Assembly: GCF_041956535.1 (NCBI RefSeq)
Contig: NW_027192218.1
Span: 306,784 to 370,783 of the forward strand
Length of the DNA: 64,000 bases
Origin: Calcarisporiella thermophila CBS 279.70
Taxonomy: Eukaryota > Calcarisporiellomycota
Reading direction: 5' to 3'
Part shown: positions 14,812 to 25,476 of the stretch, piece after piece
Layout of the letters: each line of letters begins with the position of its first letter
How positions within the stretch are numbered: position 1 is the stretch's first letter
Position numbers and translations under genes: made by a program
The notes under the pieces: model-generated
The model's input: the letters and a program-made list of their open reading frames with translations, nothing else
Database searches by the model: none
What the model was told of the DNA's origin: nothing

Positions 14812-16077
14812 CTATGCTCGCATCTTATCACTCTTGACAGCCACTCGCCGCATGGCCCCAGCACCCTTTCGAATCATCGCTACGTCGTCTATTCGTTCAT
14901 CGTCCTTCAGTGTGTGGCTGTTGTTTGGACCTTGGAACGGTCGGCGCTTGCTAGTCTTGGGCTCATTTGTTTCCAATCCACGTTTGCGTAGGTTGCGCTT
15001 TTGGTGAAGAGAGGCATGTGTTTCGATACTCATGTCTGAATTAACAAAAGAAATGTTATGGATGAAAAAAAAAAAAATCCATATAAAAAATTGAATCACC
15101 ATTGCTGATATCAATGTTATCTTTATCCTCTTTGAGCTTTCTTCTTCTTTCCTCTATTGCTGCAAGCATTCGCTCTCTCAGGCCTTGCCTCTCCATCTAT
15201 ATTTTTTTTTCCAATTGCATTAGTTACCCAGCTACAATAGAGCTGACACCTGTAAACCACGCTCACCGTATATTCCTCCTCCGCTCTTGTCGTTTCTGTT
15301 TCGTACTGCTTACGCGCGCAAGCAACTTGGTAGTCTCTGAAAAGCTTTGCTTTCTGAACCATTGCGTTCTGAGAAGCCTGAAGGTCGGCAAGACGCTCAA
15401 GGAACTCGGGGTGCGTTCCATCTTCTAGCTCACGCATTTCATTTTGAAATGCTTGTATGTTATCGCGGTATATTCTGAAAAAGAACACACGATCAGATTA
15501 AAAATTAATAGGAAAAGAAACAGCACAGAGAGTTGGAAAAAGCAAACTCTACATTTCACGATTCTCCAAGAACTCCTGCTCCATCTTAGAGAGACGCTCC
15601 GTCACCTCACGCCGCTTCCGATCACGTTTGCTCTCTGGTTCACGAGCCTCTTCTAAAAGGTAAAAATATATTACAGAGAGGATAAAAAAATCAGCGGTTA
15701 GAAATCCAATCTTAGGAGTGAAGTAAGAAATATGATTCACCGTCATCCCAACCAGAGGCTCTCCAGTCACCTTCTTCCTCCAGTTCTTCTTCGCCCCTCC
15801 GCCACTCCTCATCCGGCACTCTTCGGTGTCGTGACGCAGGAGGCGTGGCTCTCGATGCCGCCACTGTTAGTGCGCGCGACGGGGTCAATGCAGTTGCCGG
15901 CTTTGCGGTGCGTTTACGATGAGACTGCTGCTGCTGCTGGTTTTGGTGCTGGTCCCACTCCTCCTCGTCGTCCCGGAAATCTTCTTCTTCTTCGCCCATT
16001 TCAAGATAATTAATGGGAGCAAGGCCACGATCGGGCCGATCCTTTTGGATGCGTTTAGAAATGTTTGTCGTAGTCAT
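14812..16077 (-). CDS. SDS3: Sds3/BRMS1-family subunit of an Rpd3L-type histone deacetylase complex
   Basis: Sds3/BRMS1 proteins scaffold the large Rpd3/Sin3 histone deacetylase complex in the nucleus. Exons (minus strand, 5' to 3') are 15741-16077, 15553-15652, 15267-15474, 15100-15196 and 14812-15035, giving 321 aa in phase. The N-terminus is acidic and Gln-rich (EEEEDFRDDEEEW). The family core spans ~115-225: RREVTERLSKMEQEFLENRE, IYRDNIQAFQNEMRELEDGT, HPEFLERLADLQ and a long helix of AKLFRDYQVACARKQYETE type. The C-terminus is basic (KRRPFQGPNN) and ends in conserved-looking short helices. The coiled-coil core in this order is characteristic of the Sds3-like family. An assignment to Dep1 or another paralogue cannot be excluded without alignment. 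Confidence 0.85.
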
Positions 16078-16212
16078 AAAATGGAAGGGAGGCCTGAATT
16101 GTTTAAAGAAGAAACAGTGAAGTAAAAAGAAAATAGTTTTCCAAGCGATTCAATCTCAGATCTGACATTTCATATAATATAGTTCATTTTGGATTAATTT
16201 TTCAGGTGTTCA

Positions 16213-16285
16213 GGTTCCATAGTGTAATTGGTTAGCACCCAGGACTCTGAATCCTGTAATCTGAGTTCGAGTCTCAGTGGAACCA
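16213..16285 (+). tRNA. tRNA-Gln (CUG anticodon)
   Basis: A full cloverleaf of 73 nt including the discriminator A. Acceptor GGTTCCA pairs TGGAACC; D stem GTGT/GCAC; anticodon stem CAGGA/TCCTG with loop CTCTGAA (anticodon CTG at 16247-16249); T arm CTGAG-TTCGAGT-CTCAG. There is no intron. A T7 run at 16291-16297 is a good Pol III terminator. Two near-identical copies lie at 22717-22789 and 28180-28252. Confidence 0.97.
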
Positions 16286-17349
16286 AATTCTTTTTTTATT
16301 GCATCACCAATATTCTTACTATCTTTTATTAAATTTTGAATGTTTTATCTTCAGCAAATAACAGATTAATTCTTGCTACTACATATTTTAGAATTGCGAT
16401 GTATGCCCCTGCCAAAGCTGAAACAAGCCAATGATCGCACCCACAATCGCAGTGGAGCAATAAATTCAACCTTTGTTGCCCCGGAGGAATCAAGTGTGGT
16501 AGAGGTCTATACTACCAATCTAACTAAATTACCCCTCAATAAAGACGCAGCAATAGGGGAAAAAAATGAACAAGGCTATATCATCTCCATTGCTGATTAG
16601 GCATGTATCTGTCAATTGCTTGTATTAATAACTTGGAATTTCTGAATTTTTGAAACAAGAAATGGCTCTAAATAGTTCACTTGTAGTAATAAGGATAGCT
16701 CAGAGTCTTTGTGTCCCATATGTTAGCAGCTCTTCGTCTAATGTTCCATGGAATTGCTAGTTCGTATCAGGATTTTCCCTATTTTCCCATCAGATTTTAC
16801 CCCCAAAACTCTCTCTAGTATCCAATTAACCTACGTATCTCAATTGAGATACAAACCGAAATTGGACTTTTCATCAGATTATTAATCCGGTTAGAGGCTA
16901 TTGGAGGTTGCTATCGAAAATGCTCGCTATAAACATTATTAATATTCATCCTATTCACTTCTCGTATTTAACTAGTGCACATCTTTCAGAACATAATCCC
17001 TCCTTGGCACAAGGTAACGAAATTCGCGCTACCATTATAGAGCATCTTACAAATTGTATTTGTGACTATTAGTAGTTCTCACGGTTTTTTTGGCCTAGAA
17101 ATCTTTGTTGACTCAACGGATTCCGATAATCAACAAATGACATTTTCTATCAGCCCACAAAAATCTGTTTCTCTAGAGCCAACTTGGCTATCACCTTATT
17201 TTTGAAAAAAAACGTAAAATCTTCCCCACCTCCTCGTCCCCCTCTCTGTTCTCTTTCTTTCTCTCCCTCTGAACGAGTTTTATATTGATTGCTGTGCTGC
17301 ATATTGTGTTTTTCTTTGTGATCGTTTCAATTCTAATTCATAAAATCAC
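16286..17349. other. AT-rich intergenic spacer
   Basis: About 1.06 kb with the tRNA terminator at its left end and the carrier-gene promoter at its right end (T/C-rich tract at 17215-17330). An open frame at 16373-16600 has no recognisable motif, so I leave it out. Confidence 0.5.
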
Positions 17350-18560
17350 ATGGCAGCGGATACTGCTGCCACTTCTACCTCGCTGATCCGTACCACTGAT
17401 CGCCCTACACCAGATTCAGCCTCGCCCACCGTATCACCTTTTGTCAAAATTGTCTCCGCATGCGGAGGTGCGTTGATCACATCTCTTCTAGGTAAGGGTA
17501 TTCCTATTGTTTTCGAACTAGGGATTATACTAAAATTTTACCTTTTATAAGTAACACCACTGGATTTAATAAAAACCCGACTTCAGTCCCAAATCGACAC
17601 ACGGCATAATAGCTTCCTAAAATGCTGTGACACTCATAATCATTCTGTCTCCTGTAAGCAGAGTAGGCGGAAGCTGTGTGGGCTGTCGGTCGCTAAAATC
17701 GAGAGAGGAGGGGAAATGAAAGGGACTTTAGATGGTCTATCTAAGATTTTGCGCCATGAAGGAGTTAGCTCACTCTGGCGAGGTTTGTCGCCAACCCTGT
17801 AAGTCCTATGAATTCCACTTCTTCCTGTGTAAGTGTGTGCTGATATTTACCTCAAACCATCAGAGTCATGTCTGTTCCCTCAACGGTCATATACTTCATT
17901 GGATATGATTATCTACGCGATAATGTCCGCCTCCATACCACCTCACCCGTTCTGCACGAATATGCGCCTCTACTCTCCGGCGCAACCGCTCGTGCTGCTT
18001 CCGCCATCATCATATCTCCCCTCGAGCTCTTCCGCACACGTCTCCAATCACCTCAAGGTCACCACTTTGGTTTTCGCGGGGTGTTAGGAGGTGTGGTCGC
18101 CATGGTTCAGGGAGAGGGCGTGCTCTCACTATGGCGCGGAGTAGCTGCTACCCTCTGGAGAGATGTTCCCTTCTCGGCACTCTACTGGTATGGTTACGAA
18201 AAGACTAAATACCTGCTTGAGCAAAGATGGCGAAGAGAAGGCGAGACTCGGATGTTCGAGATTGCTTTTTTGTCCGGAGCAATATCCGGGTCTGTGGCCG
18301 CGACCTTGACCACACCATTCGATGTGGTCAAGACCCTAAGACAAGTAGAGCAAAATGGCCAGCTTGATCTTGTGGGCACACCTCAGCGAGTGAGAACCCC
18401 ACGGCGAACATTCAAGATGATGCAATGGGTAGTTCGAGAGAGAGGGATTAGAGGGCTGTGGGCGGGATTGGTCCCACGAGTTGCAAAAGTTGCGCCTGCA
18501 TGTGCAGTGATGATTTCAAGCTATGAGGTTGGGAAGGAGCTGTTTGGAAGAAACCTGTAG
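17350..18560 (+). CDS. MTM1: Mitochondrial carrier of the Mtm1/SLC25A39-SLC25A40 type
   Basis: Solute carrier of the mitochondrial inner membrane; this subfamily is linked to mitochondrial glutathione import and manganese/iron-sulfur homeostasis. Exons 17350-17491, 17552-17798 and 17864-18560 (361 aa). The three carrier repeats show PLDLIKTR, PLELFRTR and PFDVVKTL signatures (Px[DE]xx[KR]), each starting a repeat. The first matrix loop is extended and carries four cysteines at residues 72, 73, 82 and 90, followed by basic residues. This resembles the cysteine loop of the SLC25A39 group more than generic carriers. Repeat 2 begins VPSTVIYFIGYDYLRDN, typical of Mtm1. The start ATG is the first after the T/C-rich promoter. 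Confidence 0.9.
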
Positions 18561-18759
18561 AATACGAATACGACTATAGAACCACTAAAATCATGTTTTT
18601 TATTGTTATCCTCCTATTTAATACATTTTCAATTCACCCTCTAAATAAACAAGGTCAGTTTTTGAAATGACCACTTACGCCTTAGATTGGGTAAAAGAGT
18701 GCTAGTGGGTGGAGGAAGTAACCGTTTCGCCTTATCGATGCTCCTTAGCAGTTTATTAT

Positions 18760-19502
18760 TCATTCCTTCTTCCAAATCAAGTCCTCTAGGCTCACAAACT
18801 CAACCCCCTTCTTCACTAGTTCATGCTCCACTTCCTCAGCTTGGTCTGGTCTCACCGCCTTTGTGCCGTCCCGGACTACTACCGTTCGAAATCCAAACTT
18901 TCTAGCATCAATACACGTTGCACGCACACAATAGTCGAGAGCAAGACCCACGACGACCACGTTGGATATTTGATTGGAAAAGAGAAGCTTTGGAAGAGAG
19001 GTGAATTGGGTGTAAGCATTGTCAGCAAAGCCAGAGTAGGAATCGATGTGGGAATGGGTTCCCTTTTTGACGAAGTGAGAAATCCTTGAGACGTCTATGG
19101 CACTAGAAATCTCAGCGCCATGGGTCTCTTGCTAAAATGAAAATTGCACAGCTACTCAATCAGTCATGAATAACTGCGGGATATTTAGAAAAAGGAATCT
19201 AAACGAACCACGCAATGTATTGGCCACAAAACCTGCTTTTCTTCTCTCCCCTCCATTGAAACGCTCACGACATCCAGCACTTGTTTACCATGGTGCGACT
19301 TTGCAAAACTTACGTGATCTAAGGGATGCCAATCTTGTGTTGCTACTATCAGGCGGAATGGATGTTCTTTCTCATTGAGAAGGGTAGAGATAGGTTGGAG
19401 GATTTTAAGAGAATCTGGGACAGCAAGGGCGCCTCCCTCGAGGAAATCATGCTGAAGGTCAACAATAAGTAGGCAGGTGTATGCGGGATCAAGAGGATGC
19501 AT
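18760..19502 (-). CDS. PNC1: Nicotinamidase
   Basis: Hydrolyses nicotinamide to nicotinate and ammonia in the NAD+ salvage pathway. Two exons, 19209-19502 and 18760-19131, give 221 aa. It is an isochorismatase-fold hydrolase: residues LLIVDLQHDF carry the catalytic Asp15; TQDWH supplies metal ligands Asp57 and His59; WPIHCV is followed by the KKGT lysine (Lys121); and the nucleophile is Cys166 in LALDYCVRAT. Length and spacing match yeast Pnc1 closely. The splice GTG|CAA joins WPIHC to VQETHGA exactly as in the family. It is convergent with the upstream carrier gene, with only ~200 bp between their 3' ends. Confidence 0.95.
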
Positions 19503-20717
19503 TGTAGATCGAAGACTCTGGCAGTTATTAGCTATGGAATTATAGGATGAAGTGTAGCCTAGAATTTTGATTAATATATCTCTGATTCAACGCGAAATTA
19601 CCAATTTTTGATAAACTGCTCTTATTATGTTAATTGGCTGAGTAAAATAAGGGGGTTAGAGCACTAGCCATAATGAAGTTAATGTTCTTCCACACGTCTC
19701 TTGGCGTTATCGTGCATAATGACAATGTTAAAAAAACAATAACGGCCTCTATACTTCAATATTCTTACCATCTTCAAAAGTAATCTTACTACATATGGAT
19801 TCATTTAATATTGACACGCTTTTAAGTGGAATAAAATCACAAGAGTGCCGAGTTAAAAGACCAAACCATGGATCCCCAAGTAATCAAATCATACCGAACC
19901 TCCTTAGTCTCAAAATGTTTTTACCTTCCTTGTAGTCATTTCTTTATATGGGCCATGGCCTTCAAAGTGAACACGTAGGAAATTAGGTTATACCTAGTCC
20001 ATCGTTTGCAGTACATATAGCTAAGTAGATCCACCCGTTTCTGACATGGAAATGAGCCTCTAAAGCGGGTCTCTATATCTTATCATTGTTAGCTGTTATC
20101 GTTACCAACTTGCCTTGGATTTATATGGACCCTATTTCAAACTCCCTCTGATTTCCTCGATGCTAGAAATTAATAATACCGATATATCGAGACCCAAATA
20201 GCAGTCAATGGAATTTGTGTGTTTGCCAAGCTAGAGTGCTTCAATCATAGTCACCTGCAACTTTATAACCAAAGAAACAATAATCCATCTCGATAAATGC
20301 TCTTCTGATTGAGCTTGCATCAATCCCAAGATGAGTACTCTAACATAATAGGCTTATATGATTTAAAAGTTGTGGTTAGGAGGATTTCCACTGCCAAAGT
20401 ACCGCATGATGTGGTTGCAGAAAAGCATACTGGGCTGTAATTTGGCTGGAGCTTATCCGTATTGGAGTAGGTAAGCGTTATCAGACGAAATGGGACTGAC
20501 TGAAACTTGGTGGCATTCTTTTGAAATTTTGCTCTAAATTTTTATTGTGGGATATCGTAAATACTCTGGCACTTGCTGTTCCGTTAAGAAGGATTAATTT
20601 AGCACTGTCGCTTTATTTTTGCTCCTCCTTCTCCTGCACTACAGCTATTCTCTCAATTAGTGTCAGTTACTCTGGCTCAAAGGCCTTGAAGTCCATAAGA
20701 TTATCCGATTACTGGAA
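19503..20717. other. Intergenic region between divergent genes
   Basis: About 1.2 kb of AT-rich DNA between nicotinamidase (-) and the PFK-2-like gene (+). I see no coding exon that joins either gene by splice phase. An open frame at 20521-20721 ends just before the chosen PFK-2 start and has no motif. An additional 5' exon for the PFK-2-like gene is possible but unsupported. Confidence 0.45.
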
Positions 20718-22553
20718 ATGAAAGGCAAAATAAGCATTGAGCATTTCGGAGTAATCGCCATCATCACCGTTGGGTAAGTTGAAAATACACTCATAGCCAG
20801 TGCTTGAGAGATGCTTTTTTACATAATTGAATCTGGCGCTGTGCTATTCGTTTCTTTTTTTTTTTAAAATGTATGCAAATCTAACTGTGTGTCCGTTTGG
20901 AAACTCGCTTTTAATAGACTACCAGCTCGAGGCAAAACCCATATCGCTCGTTCATTGACCCGGTATTTGCGCTGGCTGGGCATCCAGACCCGCGTTTTTT
21001 CGGTTGGAAACTATAGACGACAGCTTGTAGGCACAAAACCAAACGAGTTTTTTAGTCCTGGTAATTTGTACTTTTTGAACTTTTCATTGTTAAACCATGT
21101 TATAATAGTGTCCGCCATTTAGGAAATGAGGAGACATCGGCTCTTCGCAAAAAGGTGGCCGATACATGTCTTGAGGATATGATACAATGGCTTACCACCG
21201 GAGGAGGACAGGTCGGAATCTATGATGCAAGCAATACACTTGAGGAACGTCGCCGTGAGCTTGTGCAGCGATTGAATGGGTCTGGAATTCAGATAGTTTT
21301 TATAGGTAATTTCGCTTGAACTTTTTTGATCTTTGTCGACTTCCTATTGGAAATGGACCAACCATATGATGACATTATTGTTGATATTGAGTAGAATCCA
21401 TATGCGATAAACCAGAAATCATTGATGCAAATATACGAAGCGTGAAAATTTCCTCGCCTGATGTAAGTGGATCTATTATTCTGTTGAAGAAAAAAAGATT
21501 CAACTGATCAGCAATCTCCTTTGTATTTTCACCTTAGTATGTTGGCTGGGATCCAGAAGAAGCTGTGTGCGATTTCAAGGTGAAGCTCATCATATTTGCT
21601 CTCTGGTAGAACTTTATTCTAACTAAGACTACATCTTCACATTTTTTTCTTTCTAGAATCGTATCAATAATCATGTTCCTTTTTACCAAACTATAACTGA
21701 TAATAGCGTCAGCTATGCAAAGGTGATGAACGCGGGGGAACGAATCATCAGTAATAATATCAATGGATATCTCCAAGTAACGTCGAAATAGTATTGGATC
21801 GTTTGACGAAACGCAGTGCTCTTACTTTTTGCTTTGCTTTCTTAGACTCGAATCGTGTACTATCTCATGAATTTGCATATATCTCCTCGTATCATCTATT
21901 TTGCACGCACTGGCGAATCCCTCAACGAATCCTCCTATAAAGCAGACGCAGAACTTTCCCCTGCTGGGCATCGCTATGCTGAAGCACTTAAAAACTTTCT
22001 CCTTGGCTACCGTGATCGGGCTCGGAACTTGAGTTCTGATGGGTGGGAAACCGAGCGCCCACTGACGGTATGGACTTCTGCACGAAAACGCTCCGTGCAG
22101 ACCGCGCAGCACTTTGAAGCAGCAGGTATATTTGTCCGCAACCAGACGCTGCTCACCGACATTAACCCTGGCGAGTGCGATGGGCTTACCCCCCAGCAGA
22201 TTCGAGAGAAATTCCCCGAGGAGTTCGAGAGAGCCCAGCAAGACCCTTACCACCACCGATATCCGCGCGCGGAATCCTACCATGATCTTGCCGTGCGCCT
22301 TGAGGGATGCATTCTGGAACTCGAGCGAGAGAAGAACGATGTGCTTATTATCGCGCACGACTCTGTGCTACGATGTTTGTATGCCTATTTGTTTGGAAGG
22401 CCAGAGTCTGAGATCCCCAAGATTGCCATCCCACGGAACTACTTGATTGAGATCCGGCCTTCAGCCTATGGGTGTCGTGAAAAACGGCTAGAGATACCTG
22501 TGGGGGTGGTGAATGAAGAGGTCAAGGCTGAACACGAATTGAACCAAAAATAA
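20718..22553 (+). CDS. 6-phosphofructo-2-kinase/fructose-2,6-bisphosphatase-like, bisphosphatase histidine replaced
   Basis: Makes fructose 2,6-bisphosphate, an allosteric regulator of glycolysis. Exons 20718-20773, 20918-21060, 21123-21305, 21395-21462, 21538-21579, 21657-21776 and 21846-22553 give 439 aa. The N-terminal kinase domain has Walker A GLPARGKT (19-26), TRVFSVGNYRR and DASNTLEERR. The C-terminal phosphoglycerate-mutase-like domain begins TRIVYYLMNLHISPR. Its catalytic RHGES motif reads RTGES, with Thr226 in place of the phospho-acceptor His; the second active-site His (IIAHDSVLRC) remains and the EINAG motif reads DINPG. The enzyme is therefore probably kinase-only or kinase-dominant, as in some yeast isozymes. 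The N-terminus is short compared with fungal homologues, so a missed upstream exon is possible. Confidence 0.92.
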
Positions 22554-22716
22554 TGGGCTCATTCTCTGGTTATAGCGAGTGCATCTTGTTTGTTCTTTCC
22601 TTTTATTTTTTTAAATATAATTCTCTTTGTAATTTAAAATATGGACTCAATTATCATAACAGAGAATAAAATAATGTCAGAAAAAAGCAGAAAAAAAAGT
22701 TGATCTCTTAAAAAAT

Positions 22717-22789
22717 TGGTTCTACTGAGACTCGAACTCAGATTACAGGATTCAGAGTCCTGGGTGCTAACCAATTACACTATAGAACC
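22717..22789 (-). tRNA. tRNA-Gln (CUG anticodon)
   Basis: Same cloverleaf as the copy at 16213, with loop CTCTGAA and anticodon CTG. It differs in the acceptor stem: GGTTCTA pairs with TAGAACC, a compensatory change of pair 6:67 from C-G to T-A. A run of six T (minus strand, 22710-22715) follows the 3' end as terminator. A retroelement target repeat starts 67 nt upstream of its 5' end. Confidence 0.97.
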
Positions 22790-22856
22790 AAGCCGATTTT
22801 TGGAATCATTAATATAATAATTATTGGGAAAAAAAGGATGGGAAAATCTTCCTTTT

Positions 22857-22871
22857 AGTCGTTTTTATGCA
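22857..22871. repeat. Target-site repeat, copy 1 (AGTCGTTTTTATGCA)
   Basis: The first of three near-identical 15-bp direct repeats (22857-22871, 22926-22940, 23787-23801; consensus AGYCGTTTTTATKCA). They bracket two segments that both end in AATAAA plus an A-run, so they behave as target-site duplications of retrotransposon insertions. Confidence 0.7.
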
Positions 22872-22925
22872 GTTAACAGGATAGGATACTTTTCAATAAA
22901 GGTCTTTTGCGAAAAAAAAAAGAAT
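22872..22925 (+). mobile_element. Severely 5'-truncated LINE 3' end
   Basis: A 54-bp segment between target repeats 1 and 2. It contains AGGATACTTTTTCAATAAA-like sequence at 22883-22900 followed by a run of ten A at 22912-22921. The same 3' end recurs at 23751-23787, so this is a dead-on-arrival copy of the same element family. Confidence 0.6.
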
Positions 22926-22940
22926 AGCCGTTTTTATGCA
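22926..22940. repeat. Target-site repeat, copy 2 (AGCCGTTTTTATGCA)
   Basis: The middle copy of the 15-bp repeat. It lies immediately after the A-run of the truncated element and before the larger LINE remnant. Confidence 0.7.
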
Positions 22941-23786
22941 ACTCGAAAAGTTAATAAAAAATAGGTAAAACAGCAAGGGAATTTTAAGCGCTTCTGAGAG
23001 TAAAGCTACAGAAGTTCGTCGAATCATGAAAAACGAGACCACTATCCCTGATATGAAAGATCCACCTAGTATATGGACAGGAGAATTTTATATTTGAAAG
23101 TGGTGCACAGCCAACACAGTGGAAACCATAATACATGCTTACCTGGAATGCCCATCCCTAAATCAGCTATGACAAGCAGTAGACGGTTATGTTTGCCGTA
23201 TTCTTGGTGTGAGAGCCCACGAATCAACCAAGGAAGGCAGACTATTTGGAATAGCTCACAGAACCATGGCCAACCAACGGGAAGTAGTGTCAAATTTCCA
23301 GGATACGGCAATATGGGTCATCTATGGATTCGGATTAACAAAAATAATGAATAATGCCCCGCCGAAGAAGCACTCATTGAAAAACTAGGACACGAGATGC
23401 AAAAAATCGGGAGATCCATTTGGTGGTCTGCGTCCACAAAGGATAAAAAAGCAGAGTTCTAAGAATTTTGGTGCAAATGAAGTTGGATATGGCGACTTTG
23501 CCGAATATCCTATCACACGCGCCTGCTTCCTCATTGGACTCAGCATCCCAACATCTCCATCCTTTATTTTACTCACGCTACAGATTTTATTCTAATTTTT
23601 TTTTTGTTTTTTTCTTCTCCTTCTCGTATTTTTACTTTCCTCTCTCCATGAAAAGTAGGAAGGGTATACACAAGCTCTGTACACCCCACAATTCTTGCAT
23701 GAATTTCTTGTTTTTAGATGTTTATCAATCATCTTTATTAAGTACGAAAAAGGATACTTTTTAATAAAGATCCTCCTAACAAAAAA
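22941..23786 (+). mobile_element. Degenerate non-LTR retrotransposon (LINE) 3' fragment
   Basis: An ~845-bp 5'-truncated element on the plus strand. Frame 23101-23384 encodes WCTANTVETIIHAYLECPSL, a C-x9-H-x4-C match to the zinc knuckle near the C-terminus of LINE ORF2 proteins. After an in-frame TGA it continues with residues such as STKEGRLFGIAH and DTAIWVIY, typical of the segment after the knuckle. The first-position Cys pair is broken (CxxC to CTAN), so it is dead. It ends AGGATACTTTTTAATAAA (from 23751), then an A7 tail at 23781-23787, then target repeat 3. Confidence 0.75.
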
Positions 23787-23801
23787 AGCCGTTTTTATTC
23801 A
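23787..23801. repeat. Target-site repeat, copy 3 (AGCCGTTTTTATTCA)
   Basis: The right-hand copy of the 15-bp repeat, directly after the A-tail of the LINE fragment. It has one mismatch to copy 2. Confidence 0.7.
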
Positions 23802-23807
23802 ATACCT

Positions 23808-23890
23808 TGGGTTGGTGTAGTGATTTGGGACAGCGGAGTCAAACACTATGTTGCGAGTTGAGTTCGAGTAGGCAAAACTCGTCCATGAGA
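23808..23890 (+). repeat. Possible degraded tRNA-derived (SINE-like) head
   Basis: GGGTTGGTGTAGTG at 23810-23823 matches 13 of 14 bases of the A-box region of the SINE at 28343, and GTTCGAGTA at 23862-23870 resembles a B box. The intervening stem sequences do not fold as a tRNA. It sits right after LINE target repeat 3. It may be an old SINE remnant; chance similarity is not excluded. Confidence 0.3.
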
Positions 23891-25476
23891 GTTTGCCAAG
23901 TCTTTTTCTGGACTTAACAAGCAGGTAATATCAGGTGGCTACAAATATATTATTGGCACCAAAAACACTTAGGAGAAACCCAACTACAAAAATGGGGAGT
24001 CGGGGGCAGTACCTGGGTGGTTTTGACGTAGAATATGCCATTCAATTCAGATAAAATTATCAAGTAGACGTAGATAATACGTCTCAAGGGAGAAAAAGAA
24101 TCGGTTTATGCAATTCTATCCATGTTGATTGTCAGGAAGGATTATATAACTCTACATCAAACTAAGCAGAGTGTGGGCATTAGAGCTGCCTACCCTGTCA
24201 CCAGACCTTCGTAAGGCTCGCCTTAGGATGTCTGATCAATACTCCAGCAACTGTATGAGAGTACTTATTTGGGGCCAGTTGTAACGTCTAAATCAATCGA
24301 TCCAAAGTATTTCTATTCTTTGTCAGTTAGTGGTAATATGAGAGCTTATAGATTGAGAGAATATCTCCTTAATACTTGGGACGGTCTACTCTAACTATTA
24401 TCCTTATGCGGCATATGTTAGAAGTTAGCTAAGCCATGAATAAACCGACTTGTACCACAATCTGTCAAATTATATTTAAGCTTGTTAGGAAGCTATTAAG
24501 AATGAATGATATTCAGAGAATAGGCAGACGCCACTCCGATTCCCAATTTTAAGAGATTTGTCCACATCATAAAAGTTGAAGTGTGATTATAAAGCTTGAA
24601 GAAGGCAGTCGAGCAAATGAGGGTCAGGTACGGCGCAAGTCAAGCCAAATGAGGATGTAAAACATTTTAATGTGGTTAAACTTTCCGATCAGTGCTTAAT
24701 GGAAAAACCGCTTATTATGCATGGCTTGTGACATACAGTATTTATAACCAAATGAGCATCTGACTAAAGAAATATCAGCATCGGTCCAGAGTAGCTTTTA
24801 GCTGTTACTCGATGCAAATTTGGATTACCTAGTCGATATGCAGCTAACCACATCACATGTTTGTTGGATGGGGTTTAAGAAATTATCTCGTAATATATAT
24901 GAGGCGAATCACTTTATTTTCAGTGGAGCGAATGCCCAGAGTCCACCTCTTTCACTAACGGATATCTTAGGTTCCCAAGTCTGCCTCCATTAGAATCCAT
25001 TCCAATGGGTACCGTTTGAGCTTGAGGACTCAAAATCCAAGTGCTTTATTTTGGGGAGGGAGAGATGGGCTGTTGTGGGCTGGCTGCACCGAGAAGTAGT
25101 TGGAGTCTTCTAAAGGCTGGAAATAAACAGTGCGTGACACAGCAAACCTGTACTCACGCTTTATTGATTAGGCAGCATTAATATATTTCCGCCTCTTTAT
25201 GGTTCGATGGTTTTTTCATGGCGTAAAAAGCACAGAGAGTGTGTGAGATGTAGGTTATCGAAATTGTCCGAGTTAAGCAAAATGAATACGCCCAGGATTC
25301 ATTTATGAAAAACCCCCGAACTTTGAAAAATAAGTATAGTCGCTTTTTACTTGCTAAATACCCTCGTAACTTTATTATTCCGGTCTTTAGCTCTTTTCGT
25401 TTCTTTTTCCTCTTTATCTCTTTTTTTTTTATCCTCTTCATTTTGCCATTCGAGACTTACCTGCAAACCATCCATA

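Larger units (their letters stand above)
22790..25476. other. Retroelement-rich intergenic region
   Basis: About 2.7 kb without an intact gene. The left third holds LINE 3' ends and target repeats, listed separately; a possible tRNA-derived head lies at 23808-23890. From 23900 to about 25300 I see only AT-rich DNA with scattered short open frames, probably further decayed repeats. The T/C-rich tract at 25380-25440 is the promoter of the HAM1-like gene. Confidence 0.5.

Noticed and set aside
16373-16600. 75-aa open frame
   Set aside because: No motif, AT-rich context, no splice partner.
20521-20721. 66-aa open frame just before the PFK-2-like gene
   Set aside because: Different frame from the gene's first exon, no motif, no phase-compatible splice.
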